Made by a program: the position numbers and the translations under genes. This document shows positions 41,406 through 49,824 of a stretch of DNA of 64,000 nt, piece by piece (the first letter of the stretch is position 1; each line of letters begins with the position of its first letter). Under the pieces are notes generated by a model. The model worked only from the letters and a program-made list of their open reading frames with translations, had not been told where the DNA came from and did no database searches. Source of the stretch: Streptomyces sp. NBC_01471 (lineage in GTDB: Bacteria > Actinomycetota > Actinomycetes > Streptomycetales > Streptomycetaceae); assembly GCF_041438865.1 (NCBI RefSeq), contig NZ_CP109450.1:6326501-6390500 (forward strand), given 5' to 3'.

Positions 41406-42308
41406 TCACTTCACCGGAGTGAAGTCCCGCGCCCCGATGAACTCGGGCCGCCGGATCGGAGCCGCGAAGGGCTCCACCGCTGCGTTGTCCACACTGTTGA
41501 ACACGATGAAGACATTGCTGCGGGCGTACGGAGTGATGTTGTCACCCGAACCGTGCATGCAGTTGCAGTCGAACCAGGTGGCCGAACCGGCCCGGCCGGT
41601 GAAGAGCTTGATGCCGTGCTCGTCCGCCATCCGCGTCAGCGCCGCGTCCGACGGGATGCCCGCGTCCTGCATCTGGAGCGACCGCTTGTAGTTGTCCTTC
41701 GGCGTCCTGCCCGCGCACCCCAGGAAGTGCTGGTGCGAGCCGGGCATGATCATCAAGCCGCCGTTGGTGTCGAAGTTCTCGGTCAGCGCGACCGAGACGG
41801 ACACGGTCCGCATGTTCGCCAGACCGTCCTCGGCGTGCCACGTCTCGAAGTCCGAGTGCCAGTAGAAGCCACTGGCGCCGAACCCCGGCTTGACGTTGAT
41901 CCGGGACTGGTGGACGTAGACGTCCGACCCCAGGATCTGCCGGGCCCGGTCCAGCAGCCGCTCGTCCCGCACCAGCCGCGCGAAGACCTCGCTGAGCTTG
42001 TGCACCTCGAAGACCGACCGTACGTCCTGAGACTTCGGCTCGATGATGGAGCGCTCATCGGCGCGGACGACCGGGTCGGCTACCAGCCGGTCCAGTTCCG
42101 CACGGTAGAGGGCCACTTCATCGTCCGTGAGCAACTCGCCCACGGTGAGGAACCCGTCCCGCTCGAAGCCCTGGAGCTCCGGCTGGGAAATCGGGCCCGC
42201 CGCGCCGGGCTGCGACCAGACCACCGGATCCTGGCGGGGGGTGGTCACTTCACTCGCACCACGGGTGGGATAGAGATCCGCCCGGATGTTGGACAGTACT
42301 TCGGTCAT
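41406..42308 (-). CDS. ectD: ectoine hydroxylase
   Basis: 300 aa Fe(II)/2-oxoglutarate dioxygenase converting ectoine to 5-hydroxyectoine. Iron ligands are visible in FYWHSDFETWH (His-x-Asp) and DCNCMHGSGDN (second His). VYVHQSRINVKPGF and MIMPGSHQHFLGCAGRTPKDNYKRSLQMQ are EctD signatures. AGGAGG precedes ATG 42308. Last gene of ectABCD; the ectC stop lies inside its leader, so they are co-transcribed. Confidence 0.97.
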   Translation of the reverse strand: MTEVLSNIRADLYPTRGASEVTTPRQDPVVWSQPGAAGPISQPELQGFERDGFLTVGELLTDDEVALYRAELDRLVADPVVRADERSIIEPKSQDVRSVFEVHKLSEVFARLVRDERLLDRARQILGSDVYVHQSRINVKPGFGASGFYWHSDFETWHAEDGLANMRTVSVSVALTENFDTNGGLMIMPGSHQHFLGCAGRTPKDNYKRSLQMQDAGIPSDAALTRMADEHGIKLFTGRAGSATWFDCNCMHGSGDNITPYARSNVFIVFNSVDNAAVEPFAAPIRRPEFIGARDFTPVK

Positions 42309-42314
42309 GGCTGT

Positions 42315-42713
42315 TCAGACCTCCTCGGTCAGCAGCGGGTAAACGCCGTTCTCATCGTGGTCCTCCCGTCCGGTGACCGGAGGGTTGAAGACGCAGACGC
42401 AGTGGAAATCGGTCTTCGGGCGCAGAGTGTGCTTCTCGTGCCCGTTCAAGAGGTACATGGTGCCGGGCTCGATCCAGTGGACCTCGCCGGTGTCGTCGTT
42501 GGTGAGCTCGGCCTCGCCCTTGGTGCAGAGCACGGCCTCGATGTGGTTGGCGTACCACATCGACGTCTCGGTCCCCGCGTACAGGATGGTCTCGTGCAGG
42601 GAGAAGCCGACCTTCTCCTTGGCGAGCACGATGCGCTTGCTCTCCCAGGTCCCCGACTTGGACTTGATGTGCCGGTCGGTTCCCTCGACGTCCTTGAACG
42701 ATCGGACAATCAC
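42315..42713 (-). CDS. ectC: L-ectoine synthase
   Basis: 132 aa cupin that cyclises N-gamma-acetyl-diaminobutyrate to ectoine. MIVRSFKDVEGTDRHI, FSLHETILYAGTETSMWYANHIEAVLC and PGTMYLLNGHEKHTLRP match the family; the metal-binding Glu/Tyr/His are present. GTG start at 42713, with only a distant GAAAGG upstream. Length is the usual one. It lies 56 bases after ectB. Confidence 0.97.
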   Translation of the reverse strand: MIVRSFKDVEGTDRHIKSKSGTWESKRIVLAKEKVGFSLHETILYAGTETSMWYANHIEAVLCTKGEAELTNDDTGEVHWIEPGTMYLLNGHEKHTLRPKTDFHCVCVFNPPVTGREDHDENGVYPLLTEEV

Positions 42714-42769
42714 TGTGACGTGTGCCTTTCTCTGTGTTGCGGGTCGCTGCGCGGCGGATGCGCCGCGCG

Positions 42770-44038
42770 TCAGGCGGTCTCGCGGACGGCGCGGGCCAGG
42801 ATGCTCAGGCCCTCGTCGAGTTCTTCGGAGGAAACGGTCAGCGGCGGCAGCAGCTTGACGACCTCGCTCTCCGGACCCGAGGTCTCCAGGAGCAGCCCGA
42901 GGTCGAAGGCGCGGCGGCAGACGGCCGTGGCGCGCGGCTTGTCCTCGAACTCGATGCCCCAGACGAGGCCGCGGCCGCGGAAGCTCACGCCCGCGCCGTC
43001 GTTCTCCTCGACGAGGGCCAGCAGCGCGCGCTCGACCTGCTCGCCGCGGGCCAGCGTCTGCTTCTCCATCTGGCCGTCGGCCCAGTACGTCTCAAGGGTC
43101 GCGGTGGCGGTGACGAACGCCGGGTTGTTGCCGCGGAAGGTGCCGTTGTGCTCGCCCGGCTCCCACACGTCGAGCTCGCCCTTGAAGAGGCAGAGCGACA
43201 TGGGCAGTCCGTAGCCGCTGATGGACTTGGACAGGGTGACGATGTCGGGGGTGATGCCCGCTTCCTCGAAGGAGAAGAAGCCACCGGTCCGGCCGCAGCC
43301 CATCTGGATGTCGTCGACGATCAGCAGCATGTCCTGGCGGTGGCAGAGATCCTGGAGCGCGCGGAGCCACTCGGCGCGCGCCACGTTGATGCCACCCTCG
43401 CCCTGGACCGTCTCGACGATCACGGCGGCGGGCTTGTTGAGACCGGATCCCCGGTCCTCCAGCAGGCGCTCGAACCAGAGGAAGTCCGGGATCTGGCCGT
43501 CGAAGTAGTTGTCGAACGGCATCGGCGTGCCGTGCACCAGCGGAATACCGGCGCCGGCCCGCTTGAAGGCGTTGCCGGTCACGGCGAGCGAGCCGAGCGA
43601 CATGCCGTGGAAGGCGTTGGTGAACGAGACGACGGACTCGCGGCCCTTGACCTTGCGGGCCAGCTTCAGCGCCGACTCGACGGCGTTGGTGCCTGTCGGG
43701 CCCGGGAACATCACCTTGTACGGCAGGTCACGCGGGCGCAGGATCACGTTCTGGAAGGACTCCAGGAAGGCCCGTTTCGCCGTGGTGGCCATGTCAAGGC
43801 CGTGGGTGATGCCATCACGCTCGATGTAGTCGATCAGCGCGCGTTTGAGCACCGGGTTGTTGTGGCCGTAGTTGAGCGATCCGGCACCGGCGAAGAAGTC
43901 GAGGTAGGTGTGGCCGTCCTCGTCATGGAGGTAGCTGCCCTGGGCACGGTCGAACACGGCCGGCCAGCTGCGGCAGTAACTGCGCACCTCCGACTCAAGA
44001 GTCTCGAAGACACTCAGGGCGGGCGGGGTGATGGTCAC
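42770..44038 (-). CDS. ectB: diaminobutyrate-2-oxoglutarate transaminase
   Basis: 422 aa class III aminotransferase forming L-2,4-diaminobutyrate from aspartate semialdehyde. FFAGAGSLNYGHNNP, MFPGPTGTNAVESALKLARK, VETVQGEGGIN, IVDDIQMGCGRTG and the PLP-lysine VTLSKSISGYGLPMS are all typical of EctB. GTG 44038 is preceded by AGGAGA. Second gene of the operon. Confidence 0.97.
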   Translation of the reverse strand: MTITPPALSVFETLESEVRSYCRSWPAVFDRAQGSYLHDEDGHTYLDFFAGAGSLNYGHNNPVLKRALIDYIERDGITHGLDMATTAKRAFLESFQNVILRPRDLPYKVMFPGPTGTNAVESALKLARKVKGRESVVSFTNAFHGMSLGSLAVTGNAFKRAGAGIPLVHGTPMPFDNYFDGQIPDFLWFERLLEDRGSGLNKPAAVIVETVQGEGGINVARAEWLRALQDLCHRQDMLLIVDDIQMGCGRTGGFFSFEEAGITPDIVTLSKSISGYGLPMSLCLFKGELDVWEPGEHNGTFRGNNPAFVTATATLETYWADGQMEKQTLARGEQVERALLALVEENDGAGVSFRGRGLVWGIEFEDKPRATAVCRRAFDLGLLLETSGPESEVVKLLPPLTVSSEELDEGLSILARAVRETA

Positions 44039-44067
44039 AGCAAGTCTCCTGGGGTGAGGGATGTCAG

Positions 44068-44598
44068 TCAGGCCGAGATGGGGCTGATGCGGTACAGCAC
44101 TTCCGGCTGGTGCGTCCCTTCGGGGAACATTTCGCCGTCGAAGAGCACTTCACGTTCCACTGCTGCCCCATGCCGCTTTGCGAACGAGCGGAACAGGCGG
44201 TCGGACGCGGTGTTGTCCGGCGAAATGGTGGTTTCGAGCTCCCGAACCACTCCCCTGGCGGTGACCTTGGCGGTCAGCCCGTCCAGCAGCACACCGGCGA
44301 GGCCCTGGCCGCGGTATGCCTGGTCGACGGCCACCTGCCAGACGACGAGGGCTTCGGGGCGGTCCGGGCGCACGTATCCGGTGACGAAGCCGATGGGGGC
44401 ACCGGTCGTGTCACGCGCCACCACAGAGGTCGCTGCGAAGTCGCGAAACCACAGCAGGTAGCTGTACGAGGAGTTGAGGTCCAGTACCTCGGAGTCGCGG
44501 GCGATACGCCAGATCGCGGCCCCGTCCTCCACTCGTGGGGTGTCGATCTCGTGGAATTCGCTACGGGCACGTACAAGGTCTTCTTGCGCGGCGGTCAT
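44068..44598 (-). CDS. ectA: L-2,4-diaminobutyrate acetyltransferase
   Basis: 176 aa GNAT enzyme, the second chemical step of ectoine synthesis. DLNSSYSYLLWFRDFAATSVVAR, VTGYVRPDRPEALVVWQVAVDQAYRGQGLAGVLLDGL and TTISPDNTASDRLFRSFA are diagnostic. ATG 44598 begins MTAAQEDLVR, as in other Streptomyces EctA; ATG 44634 would add twelve residues. No strong ribosome site is seen. First gene of the operon, expected to be induced by salt or heat. Confidence 0.95.
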   Translation of the reverse strand: MTAAQEDLVRARSEFHEIDTPRVEDGAAIWRIARDSEVLDLNSSYSYLLWFRDFAATSVVARDTTGAPIGFVTGYVRPDRPEALVVWQVAVDQAYRGQGLAGVLLDGLTAKVTARGVVRELETTISPDNTASDRLFRSFAKRHGAAVEREVLFDGEMFPEGTHQPEVLYRISPISA

Positions 44599-44913
44599 GT
44601 AAGGGAATTTACCCAGCAAATTCAAAAAATGCATTCTGGCGCGGGGTTGGCCAAAAGTGCAGTCCGTGTTACCGCGCGGGCGCGGGTCGGAGCCCGCCCG
44701 GTCGCGAATATGGCTGATTTGTCCCGGAATTACCGGGCAAACCGCCCGACCTGTGGGGTCGGTCACATGTGTGTAACCTTCGTGACGCGTGTCCGAAACC
44801 CGCTGGTCGGGCTGTTGAGAATCCTGCGTTTAGGGTCCGGGAAAGCGGGCAGAAGAAAACGGAGCGCTGTACTGGTAAAAGCCGGAATTCTGCATTCTGC
44901 AATTCTTTCATTA
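44599..44913. other. 315-bp ectA upstream region
   Basis: No gene is seen. The first 40 bases next to ectA are unusually A/T-rich for this genome. TGCATTCTG occurs at 44630-44638 and 44891-44899. The osmotic-response promoter should be here, but I could not identify -10/-35 boxes with confidence. Confidence 0.4.
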
Positions 44914-44958
44914 GGTGGGCTGTGTGCTGCCCGGGCACCGGGCAGCACACAGCCCACC
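44914..44958. terminator. 21-bp perfect-stem terminator
   Basis: 44914-44934 and 44938-44958 are exact reverse complements (stem starts GGTGGGCTGTG) with a 3-base loop, 20 bases past the stop of the minus-strand aminotransferase gene. It insulates the ect promoter from read-through. Confidence 0.85.
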
Positions 44959-44977
44959 GCCGTGCGGGGCCGCCGGC

Positions 44978-46099
44978 TCAGCCGCGCTGCCAGGCCGCCG
45001 ACACCGCACCGCGCGCGGCCTCCAGATCCACGGGAGCGCCCGAACCGCCCAGCGCCGCATCGCTCAGCGCGGCACCCAGTGCCGCGAGCGAGGAGTGCAC
45101 CACACCCTGGGTGGCGTCCGGACCGTAGTGGTTGATCCGCAGCATCTCCCCGGCCAGCGCCCCGCCGCCCGCGATCAGCGGCAGTGTCGGGTCGGCCGCC
45201 AGGGCCTGCGCGACCAGCTCCGACGCGTCGACCCCGGCCGGGGTGCGGAGCGTGGTGGCCACCGGGGCCGCGTCCCGGGCCTCGTGCACGAACGGCGCCA
45301 GTCCGCCGCCGAGGGCGAGCGCGCCGGCCCGGGTGGCCGCCGCGGCCCGTGCGTGCCGGTCCATCACGGCCGCGGCGCCCTCCGACTCGATCCGCTCCAG
45401 ACAGGCCCCCAGCGCCAGCATCTCCAGCTGGGCGGGGGCGTGCGGCAGGGCGGTGCGGCCCGCGTCGATCCAGCGCTCCTTCCAGTCGAGCAGCGACAGG
45501 TACGAGCGGCGCGGAGCCTGCGGGTTCTCCGCGAACCGCTGCCAGGCCCGCTCGCTCACGGAGACGGCCGAGACCCCGGCGGGGCCGCCCATCGCCTTCT
45601 GCCCGCCGATCACGCAGAGGTCCACCCCCCAGGCGTCCGGCAGCAGCGGCTCCGCGCCCACCGACGCGACCGCGTCCAGCATGAAGAGCGCTCCGTGCGC
45701 CCGGACCGCCTCACCGATCTCCGCGACCGGGTTGGTGTTGCCGGTCGCGGCCTCCGCGTGGACCAGGGACACGAAGTCGATCTCCGGGCGGGCGGCGAGC
45801 GCCTCGCGCACCTGGGCAGCGGTGACCGCGGTGTGGAACGGCACGGCCAGGTCGACCACGGTGACCCCGCAGTCGCGCAGCCAGTTGCCGAAGGTCTGGC
45901 CGTACGGCCCGGTGATCACATTGAGCGCGGTGGAGCCCGGCCGCGCACCGGAGCGGATGCATCCCTCCAGCGGCAGCAGCGCCTCCCCCTGCATGATCAC
46001 GACATCCTGCCGGGTGCCGAGCAGCGAGGCCGTCTGCCGCTCGATCGCGGCGAAGTGCGCGGGGGTGAGCGGGGCGAGGTCAAGGAAGGGGTGCGTCAC
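44978..46099 (-). CDS. class V aminotransferase (alanine-glyoxylate/serine-pyruvate type)
   Basis: 373 aa from GTG 46099. HAEAATGNTNPVAEIGE, FMLDAVASVGAEPLLPD (PLP-binding Asp) and GGQKAMGGPAGVSAV (PLP Lys) match small-molecule alanine-glyoxylate/phosphonate-type aminotransferases. ALNVITGPYGQTFGNWLRDCG is the N-terminal substrate-site region. The exact substrate is open. Transcribed alone on the minus strand, divergent from the amidohydrolase. Confidence 0.9.
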   Translation of the reverse strand: MTHPFLDLAPLTPAHFAAIERQTASLLGTRQDVVIMQGEALLPLEGCIRSGARPGSTALNVITGPYGQTFGNWLRDCGVTVVDLAVPFHTAVTAAQVREALAARPEIDFVSLVHAEAATGNTNPVAEIGEAVRAHGALFMLDAVASVGAEPLLPDAWGVDLCVIGGQKAMGGPAGVSAVSVSERAWQRFAENPQAPRRSYLSLLDWKERWIDAGRTALPHAPAQLEMLALGACLERIESEGAAAVMDRHARAAAATRAGALALGGGLAPFVHEARDAAPVATTLRTPAGVDASELVAQALAADPTLPLIAGGGALAGEMLRINHYGPDATQGVVHSSLAALGAALSDAALGGSGAPVDLEAARGAVSAAWQRG

Positions 46100-46191
46100 T
46101 GTGGTGCTCTCTTCGCGAGTTCGTTCGGGCTGCCGGTCCGATGGTACTGAGCGGGCTCCGAGGCCCCTCCCGCCCTGCGCCGTACCGTCGT

Positions 46192-46197
46192 TAGGCT
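46192..46197 (+). promoter_or_regulatory. -10 box for a leaderless amidohydrolase transcript
   Basis: TAGGCT is followed by 6 bases and ATG 46204. No convincing -35 is present. Confidence 0.45.
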
Positions 46198-46203
46198 CGC
46201 CGC

Positions 46204-47289
46204 ATGAGCGATCACGCGGTGCTGCATGTGAAGGGGCGGGTGCTGGTCGGGCCCGACGACGTCAGGGACGAGCTGTGGGTGGTCGGGGGGCGGATCACCT
46301 ACGTACGCCCGGCCGCGGAGGCCGTCACGGTGCGGGGGTGGGCGCTGCCCGGTCTGGTCGACGCGCACTGCCACGTCGGGCTCGACGCGCGCGGGGCGGT
46401 CGACGAAGCCACCGCCGAGAAGCAGGCGCTCGGCGAGCGGGAGGCCGGGGCGTTGCTGCTGCGGGACGCGGGGTCGCCCTCCGACACCCGGTGGATCGAC
46501 GCCCGCGCCGACCTCCCGAAGATCATCCGGGCGGGCCGCCACATCGCGCGCACCCGCCGCTACATCCGGAACTACGCCCATGAGATCGAGCCGGGGGACC
46601 TCGTCGAGTACGTCGCCAGGGAGGCCCGGAACGGCGACGGCTGGGTCAAGCTCGTCGGCGACTGGATCGACCGGGACACCGGGGACCTGTCCGCCTGCTG
46701 GCCGCGCGGGGAGGTGGAGGCGGCGATCGCCGAGGCGCACCGGCTCGGTGCCAGGGTCACCGCGCACTGCTTCGCCGAGGACTCGCTGCGCGATCTCGTG
46801 GAGGCCGGGATCGACTGCGTCGAGCACGCCACCGGGCTCACCGACGAGACCATTCCGCTCTTCGCCGAGCGGGGGGTCGCGATCGTACCGACGCTGGTGA
46901 ACATCGCGACCTTCCCGCTGCTCGCCGCCGGCGGCGACGCCAAGTACCCGCGCTGGTCTGCGCATATGAGGCGGCTGCACGAGCGGCGCTACGACACCGT
47001 CCGCTCCGCCTACGACGCGGGTGTCCCGGTCTACGTCGGGACGGACGCGGGCGGGTCGCTGCCGCACGGCCTGGTCGCCGAGGAGGCGGCGGAGCTGGTG
47101 AAGGCGGGCATCCCGGTGTCCGACGTGCTGTCGGCGGCGTCCTGGGGCGCCCGCGAGTGGCTGGGCAGGCCGGGGCTCGCGGAGGGCGCGCCCGCGGACC
47201 TCGTGGTGTACACGGAGGACCCGCGCGAGGACGTGCGGGTGCTGGGCGCCCCGCACCGGGTGATCCTCGAAGGCCGTCAGGTGGGGTGA
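46204..47289 (+). CDS. metal-dependent amidohydrolase (prolidase/imidazolonepropionase-like)
   Basis: 361 aa. PGLVDAHCHVGLD provides the metal His-x-His, KLVGDWID the Lys-bearing strand, RVTAHCF and CVEHATGL further metal His residues, and YVGTDAGGS the catalytic Asp. The C-terminus EGAPADLVVYTEDP is standard for the family. The substrate is not known. Start at ATG 46204 is supported by the TAGGCT box and a remote ribosome site is missing. Confidence 0.9.
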   Translation: MSDHAVLHVKGRVLVGPDDVRDELWVVGGRITYVRPAAEAVTVRGWALPGLVDAHCHVGLDARGAVDEATAEKQALGEREAGALLLRDAGSPSDTRWIDARADLPKIIRAGRHIARTRRYIRNYAHEIEPGDLVEYVAREARNGDGWVKLVGDWIDRDTGDLSACWPRGEVEAAIAEAHRLGARVTAHCFAEDSLRDLVEAGIDCVEHATGLTDETIPLFAERGVAIVPTLVNIATFPLLAAGGDAKYPRWSAHMRRLHERRYDTVRSAYDAGVPVYVGTDAGGSLPHGLVAEEAAELVKAGIPVSDVLSAASWGAREWLGRPGLAEGAPADLVVYTEDPREDVRVLGAPHRVILEGRQVG

Positions 47290-47648
47290 GGGGAGGGAGG
47301 GGGGCGCGGGCCGATCGCGTTGACGCCCTGTGTCGCGCGGGGTTGACCGGGCGTGACGTGAGGGCTCCGGTACTCGTTGAGGCACCTGGTGCGCGCCCTG
47401 CGAGTCCACCGGCGCACGACCTCGGAGGCAGCGCTCGGCAGTGAAACGAGGGGTTCAGGGGAACTCCCGTGCCTGGGGATTCGAATGCGGACGCGGAAAC
47501 GCCACTTTGGAGTGAACTCACGTCAGGTCGCTGACCGTTCACCCACAGTGCGTAAAGATTCCGGTGTCTCGGTCGCCGGCGCACCCACGAAGTCCCCGTG
47601 GAACCGCGCCCCCGGCGACGTCATGTCTCTTGTGGGGGTTCCACCGCC
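47290..47648. other. 359-bp region upstream of the sortase-anchored protein gene
   Basis: No gene is supported. GTGGAACC (47598-47605) and GGTTCCAC (47637-47644) can form an 8-bp stem that ends 4 bases before the TTG start and could affect translation. No known riboswitch signature was recognised. Confidence 0.4.
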
Positions 47649-48608
47649 TTGAACAGCAACACCTTCCGTATGCCCGCACGCCGTACGGCCACCGTCCTCG
47701 TGGCCGCCGCGCTGACCGCGGGCCCCGCGGCGCTCCTCGCCGCGGCACCCGCGCAGGCGACCACCGGCAGCGACGGAAAGGCGAGTGCTGTCGTGCTCCG
47801 TACCGGGCTCGATGTCTCGCTGCTCAACAAGACCGTCGACGTACCGCTCACGGTCGCGCTCAACGAGGTGCACGCACCGGCGAGCGCGGACAAGACCGCG
47901 CTGACCGCGAAGCTGGACGGCGTCGACCAGGGCCGCACGTTCAGCCTGCTGCGCGCCGACGTCGCCACCGCCCGTGCGACGGCCGACCGGCACAAGGCCG
48001 AGGGGTACGCCAACATCGCCCGCGCGTCGGTCCATGTCCCCGGGCTGCCGCTGCTGTCGCTGATCGAGGTCGAGAAGGTCACGTCGAAGGCGGTCTGCGA
48101 GGCCGGTGCGCGGCCGCACGCGGAGTCGAACGTACTCGGCCACGTGACCGTGCTCGGCAAGAGGATCACGCTCACCGCCGGTGGCACGACGCAGGTCCAC
48201 GTGCCCGCCGTCGGTGACATCACCCTCGACCTCTCGAAGACCAGCACGACGTCCCGTACGGCGGCTGCCACCGCGTTGCAGCTCAAGGTGTCGGTCAACC
48301 CCCTGAAGCTGAACGTCGCCGATGTCCGGGGCGAGGTCACCCTCGCGCAGGCGACCTGCGAGTCGCCGAAGGCGGCCCCGCCGAGCCACCACGGCGGCGG
48401 CCACCCGGCGCAGCCCACCCCGGCCCCCGGGGTCAAGGAGCAGACCGTGGCCCACCCGAAGCCCGTGACCGCGCCGGAGAAGGAACACCTCGCGGAGACC
48501 GGGGGCAGCTCCGTGACTCCGTACATCGCGGGAGGCGCGGCGGCCCTGGTGCTGGCCGGCGGCGGTGCGCTCGCGGTGGCCCGCGGACGGAGCCGCAACA
48601 AGGCCTGA
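47649..48608 (+). CDS. SCO1860-family sortase-anchored (LAETG) surface protein
   Basis: 319 aa if TTG 47649 (MNSNTFRMPARR) is the start; ATG 47670 is the alternative. A signal peptide (about residues 8-38, ending APAQA) is followed by an extracellular beta-rich domain (GLDVSLLNKTVDVPLTVALNEVHAP) with two Cys. A His/Pro-rich linker (PPSHHGGGHPAQPTPAPG) precedes the sorting signal: LAETGG, a hydrophobic helix and a basic RGRSRNKA tail. The class E sortase would link it to the cell wall. The function of the family is not established. Confidence 0.9.
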   Translation: MNSNTFRMPARRTATVLVAAALTAGPAALLAAAPAQATTGSDGKASAVVLRTGLDVSLLNKTVDVPLTVALNEVHAPASADKTALTAKLDGVDQGRTFSLLRADVATARATADRHKAEGYANIARASVHVPGLPLLSLIEVEKVTSKAVCEAGARPHAESNVLGHVTVLGKRITLTAGGTTQVHVPAVGDITLDLSKTSTTSRTAAATALQLKVSVNPLKLNVADVRGEVTLAQATCESPKAAPPSHHGGGHPAQPTPAPGVKEQTVAHPKPVTAPEKEHLAETGGSSVTPYIAGGAAALVLAGGGALAVARGRSRNKA

Positions 48609-48646
48609 CCCGCAGGGGAGCCCGGGCCGCACGGGGGGTGTGGCCC

Positions 48647-48720
48647 GAGGGGGGGGAAGCAGGGGGGAGCGGGGGCAGGGGAAAAGGGGAGGGGCAGGGG
48701 GCAGGGGGGGACAGGCGGGG
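48647..48720. repeat. purine-rich G-tract
   Basis: At least eight runs of four or more G separated by one to four bases occur on the plus strand just downstream of the sortase-anchored gene. It could fold as a G-quadruplex and merges into the terminator stem. Confidence 0.6.
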
Positions 48721-48743
48721 GCCGCATCAGAGTGCGGCCCCCG
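48716..48743. terminator. bidirectional terminator
   Basis: CGGGGGCCGCA (48716-48726) and TGCGGCCCCCG (48733-48743) form a perfect 11-bp stem with a 6-base loop between convergent genes. Confidence 0.7.
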
Positions 48744-48759
48744 CCCGGCCGTCCGGAGG

Positions 48760-49824
48760 TCAGCCGGAGATTCCGGTCAGCGCCTGGTCGAGCGCTTGCA
48801 GGAATCGGTTGGTCGTCGCGCGGTCGCGCACCGCGAGCCGCAGCCACTCGGGCCCGAGCCCTGGAAAGGTGTCACCGCGGCGGGCCGCGAAGCCCAGCCT
48901 CCGCAGCCGCTCCCGCACCTCGTCGGCGCGCTCCATCCGGACCAGTACGAACGGGCCCTCGGCCGGCTCGACCGCCCGTACCTCGTCGAACTCCGCGAGA
49001 CCGGCCAGCAGATGGGCGCGGTCCGCGGCGATGGCGTGCGCGGCGAGCGCGGCCTCGGCGAGCGCGGGGGCCGCCGAGCACGCCTCGGCCGCGGCCAGCG
49101 CCGGGGTGGACACCGGCCACAGCGGCTGCGCCCGCGCCAGCAGCTCCACGGTCTCCGGCTCGGCCAGCACATAGCCGATCCGCAGCCCCGCGAGCCCCCA
49201 GGTCTTGGTGAGGCTGCGCAGGACGATCAGGCCGGGCACATCGGTACGGCCCGCCAGCGACTCGCGCTCGTCGGGCACCGCGTCCATGAACGCCTCGTCC
49301 ACCACCAGCGTCCGGCCCGGCGCCGCCAGCGCGGCCAGCGTCCCCGCCGGATGCAGTACGGACGTCGGGTTGGTCGGATTGCCGGCCACCACCAGGTCCG
49401 CCGTGCCGGGGACGGCCGCCGGGTCCAGCCGGAAACCGTCCTCCGCACGCAGCAGGACCCGCCGCACCGTGTGCCCGGCGTCGCGCAGCGCCGCCTCCGG
49501 CTCGGTGAACTGCGGATGCACGACGACCGGTCTGCGCACCGCAAGGGCGCGGGCGATCAGTACGAAGGCCTCGGCGGCGCCGGCCGTCAGCAGGACCCGT
49601 TCGACCGGCAGCCCGTGCCGGGCGGCCACCGCGGCCCGGGCCGCCCGGCCGTCGGGATACGCGGCCAGGCCGCCGAGCGACCCCGCTATGTGGTCCCTGA
49701 GCCAGGGCGGGGGAGTGCCCGCCCTGACATTGACCGCGAGGTCGGTGAGGCCGCCGGGGCCGCAGTCCCGCACCTCCGCGTCGCCGTGGTGCCGGAGATC
49801 GTGGACGTCAGTGTGTGTGCGCAT
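48760..49824 (-). CDS. cobC: CobC-type PLP enzyme (threonine-phosphate decarboxylase/aminotransferase-like)
   Basis: 354 aa from ATG 49824 (MRTHTDVHDLRHHGDAEVRD); ATGs 49833 and 49860 are also possible. It has the class I/II aminotransferase core: PDGRAARAAVAARHGLP, AGAAEAFVLIARAL, VVAGNPTNPTSVLHP, VVDEAFMD and the PLP-lysine LRSLTKTWGLAGLRIG. It resembles Rv2231c (CobC), which would make aminopropanol phosphate for the cobalamin loop. It overlaps the upstream cobE in another frame. Confidence 0.88.
   Translation of the reverse strand: MRTHTDVHDLRHHGDAEVRDCGPGGLTDLAVNVRAGTPPPWLRDHIAGSLGGLAAYPDGRAARAAVAARHGLPVERVLLTAGAAEAFVLIARALAVRRPVVVHPQFTEPEAALRDAGHTVRRVLLRAEDGFRLDPAAVPGTADLVVAGNPTNPTSVLHPAGTLAALAAPGRTLVVDEAFMDAVPDERESLAGRTDVPGLIVLRSLTKTWGLAGLRIGYVLAEPETVELLARAQPLWPVSTPALAAAEACSAAPALAEAALAAHAIAADRAHLLAGLAEFDEVRAVEPAEGPFVLVRMERADEVRERLRRLGFAARRGDTFPGLGPEWLRLAVRDRATTNRFLQALDQALTGISG

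Noticed and set aside
47290..47648. Riboswitch such as a ydaO-type element upstream of the LAETG gene
   Set aside because: No conserved core of a known riboswitch was recognised; only a weak stem near the start is visible.
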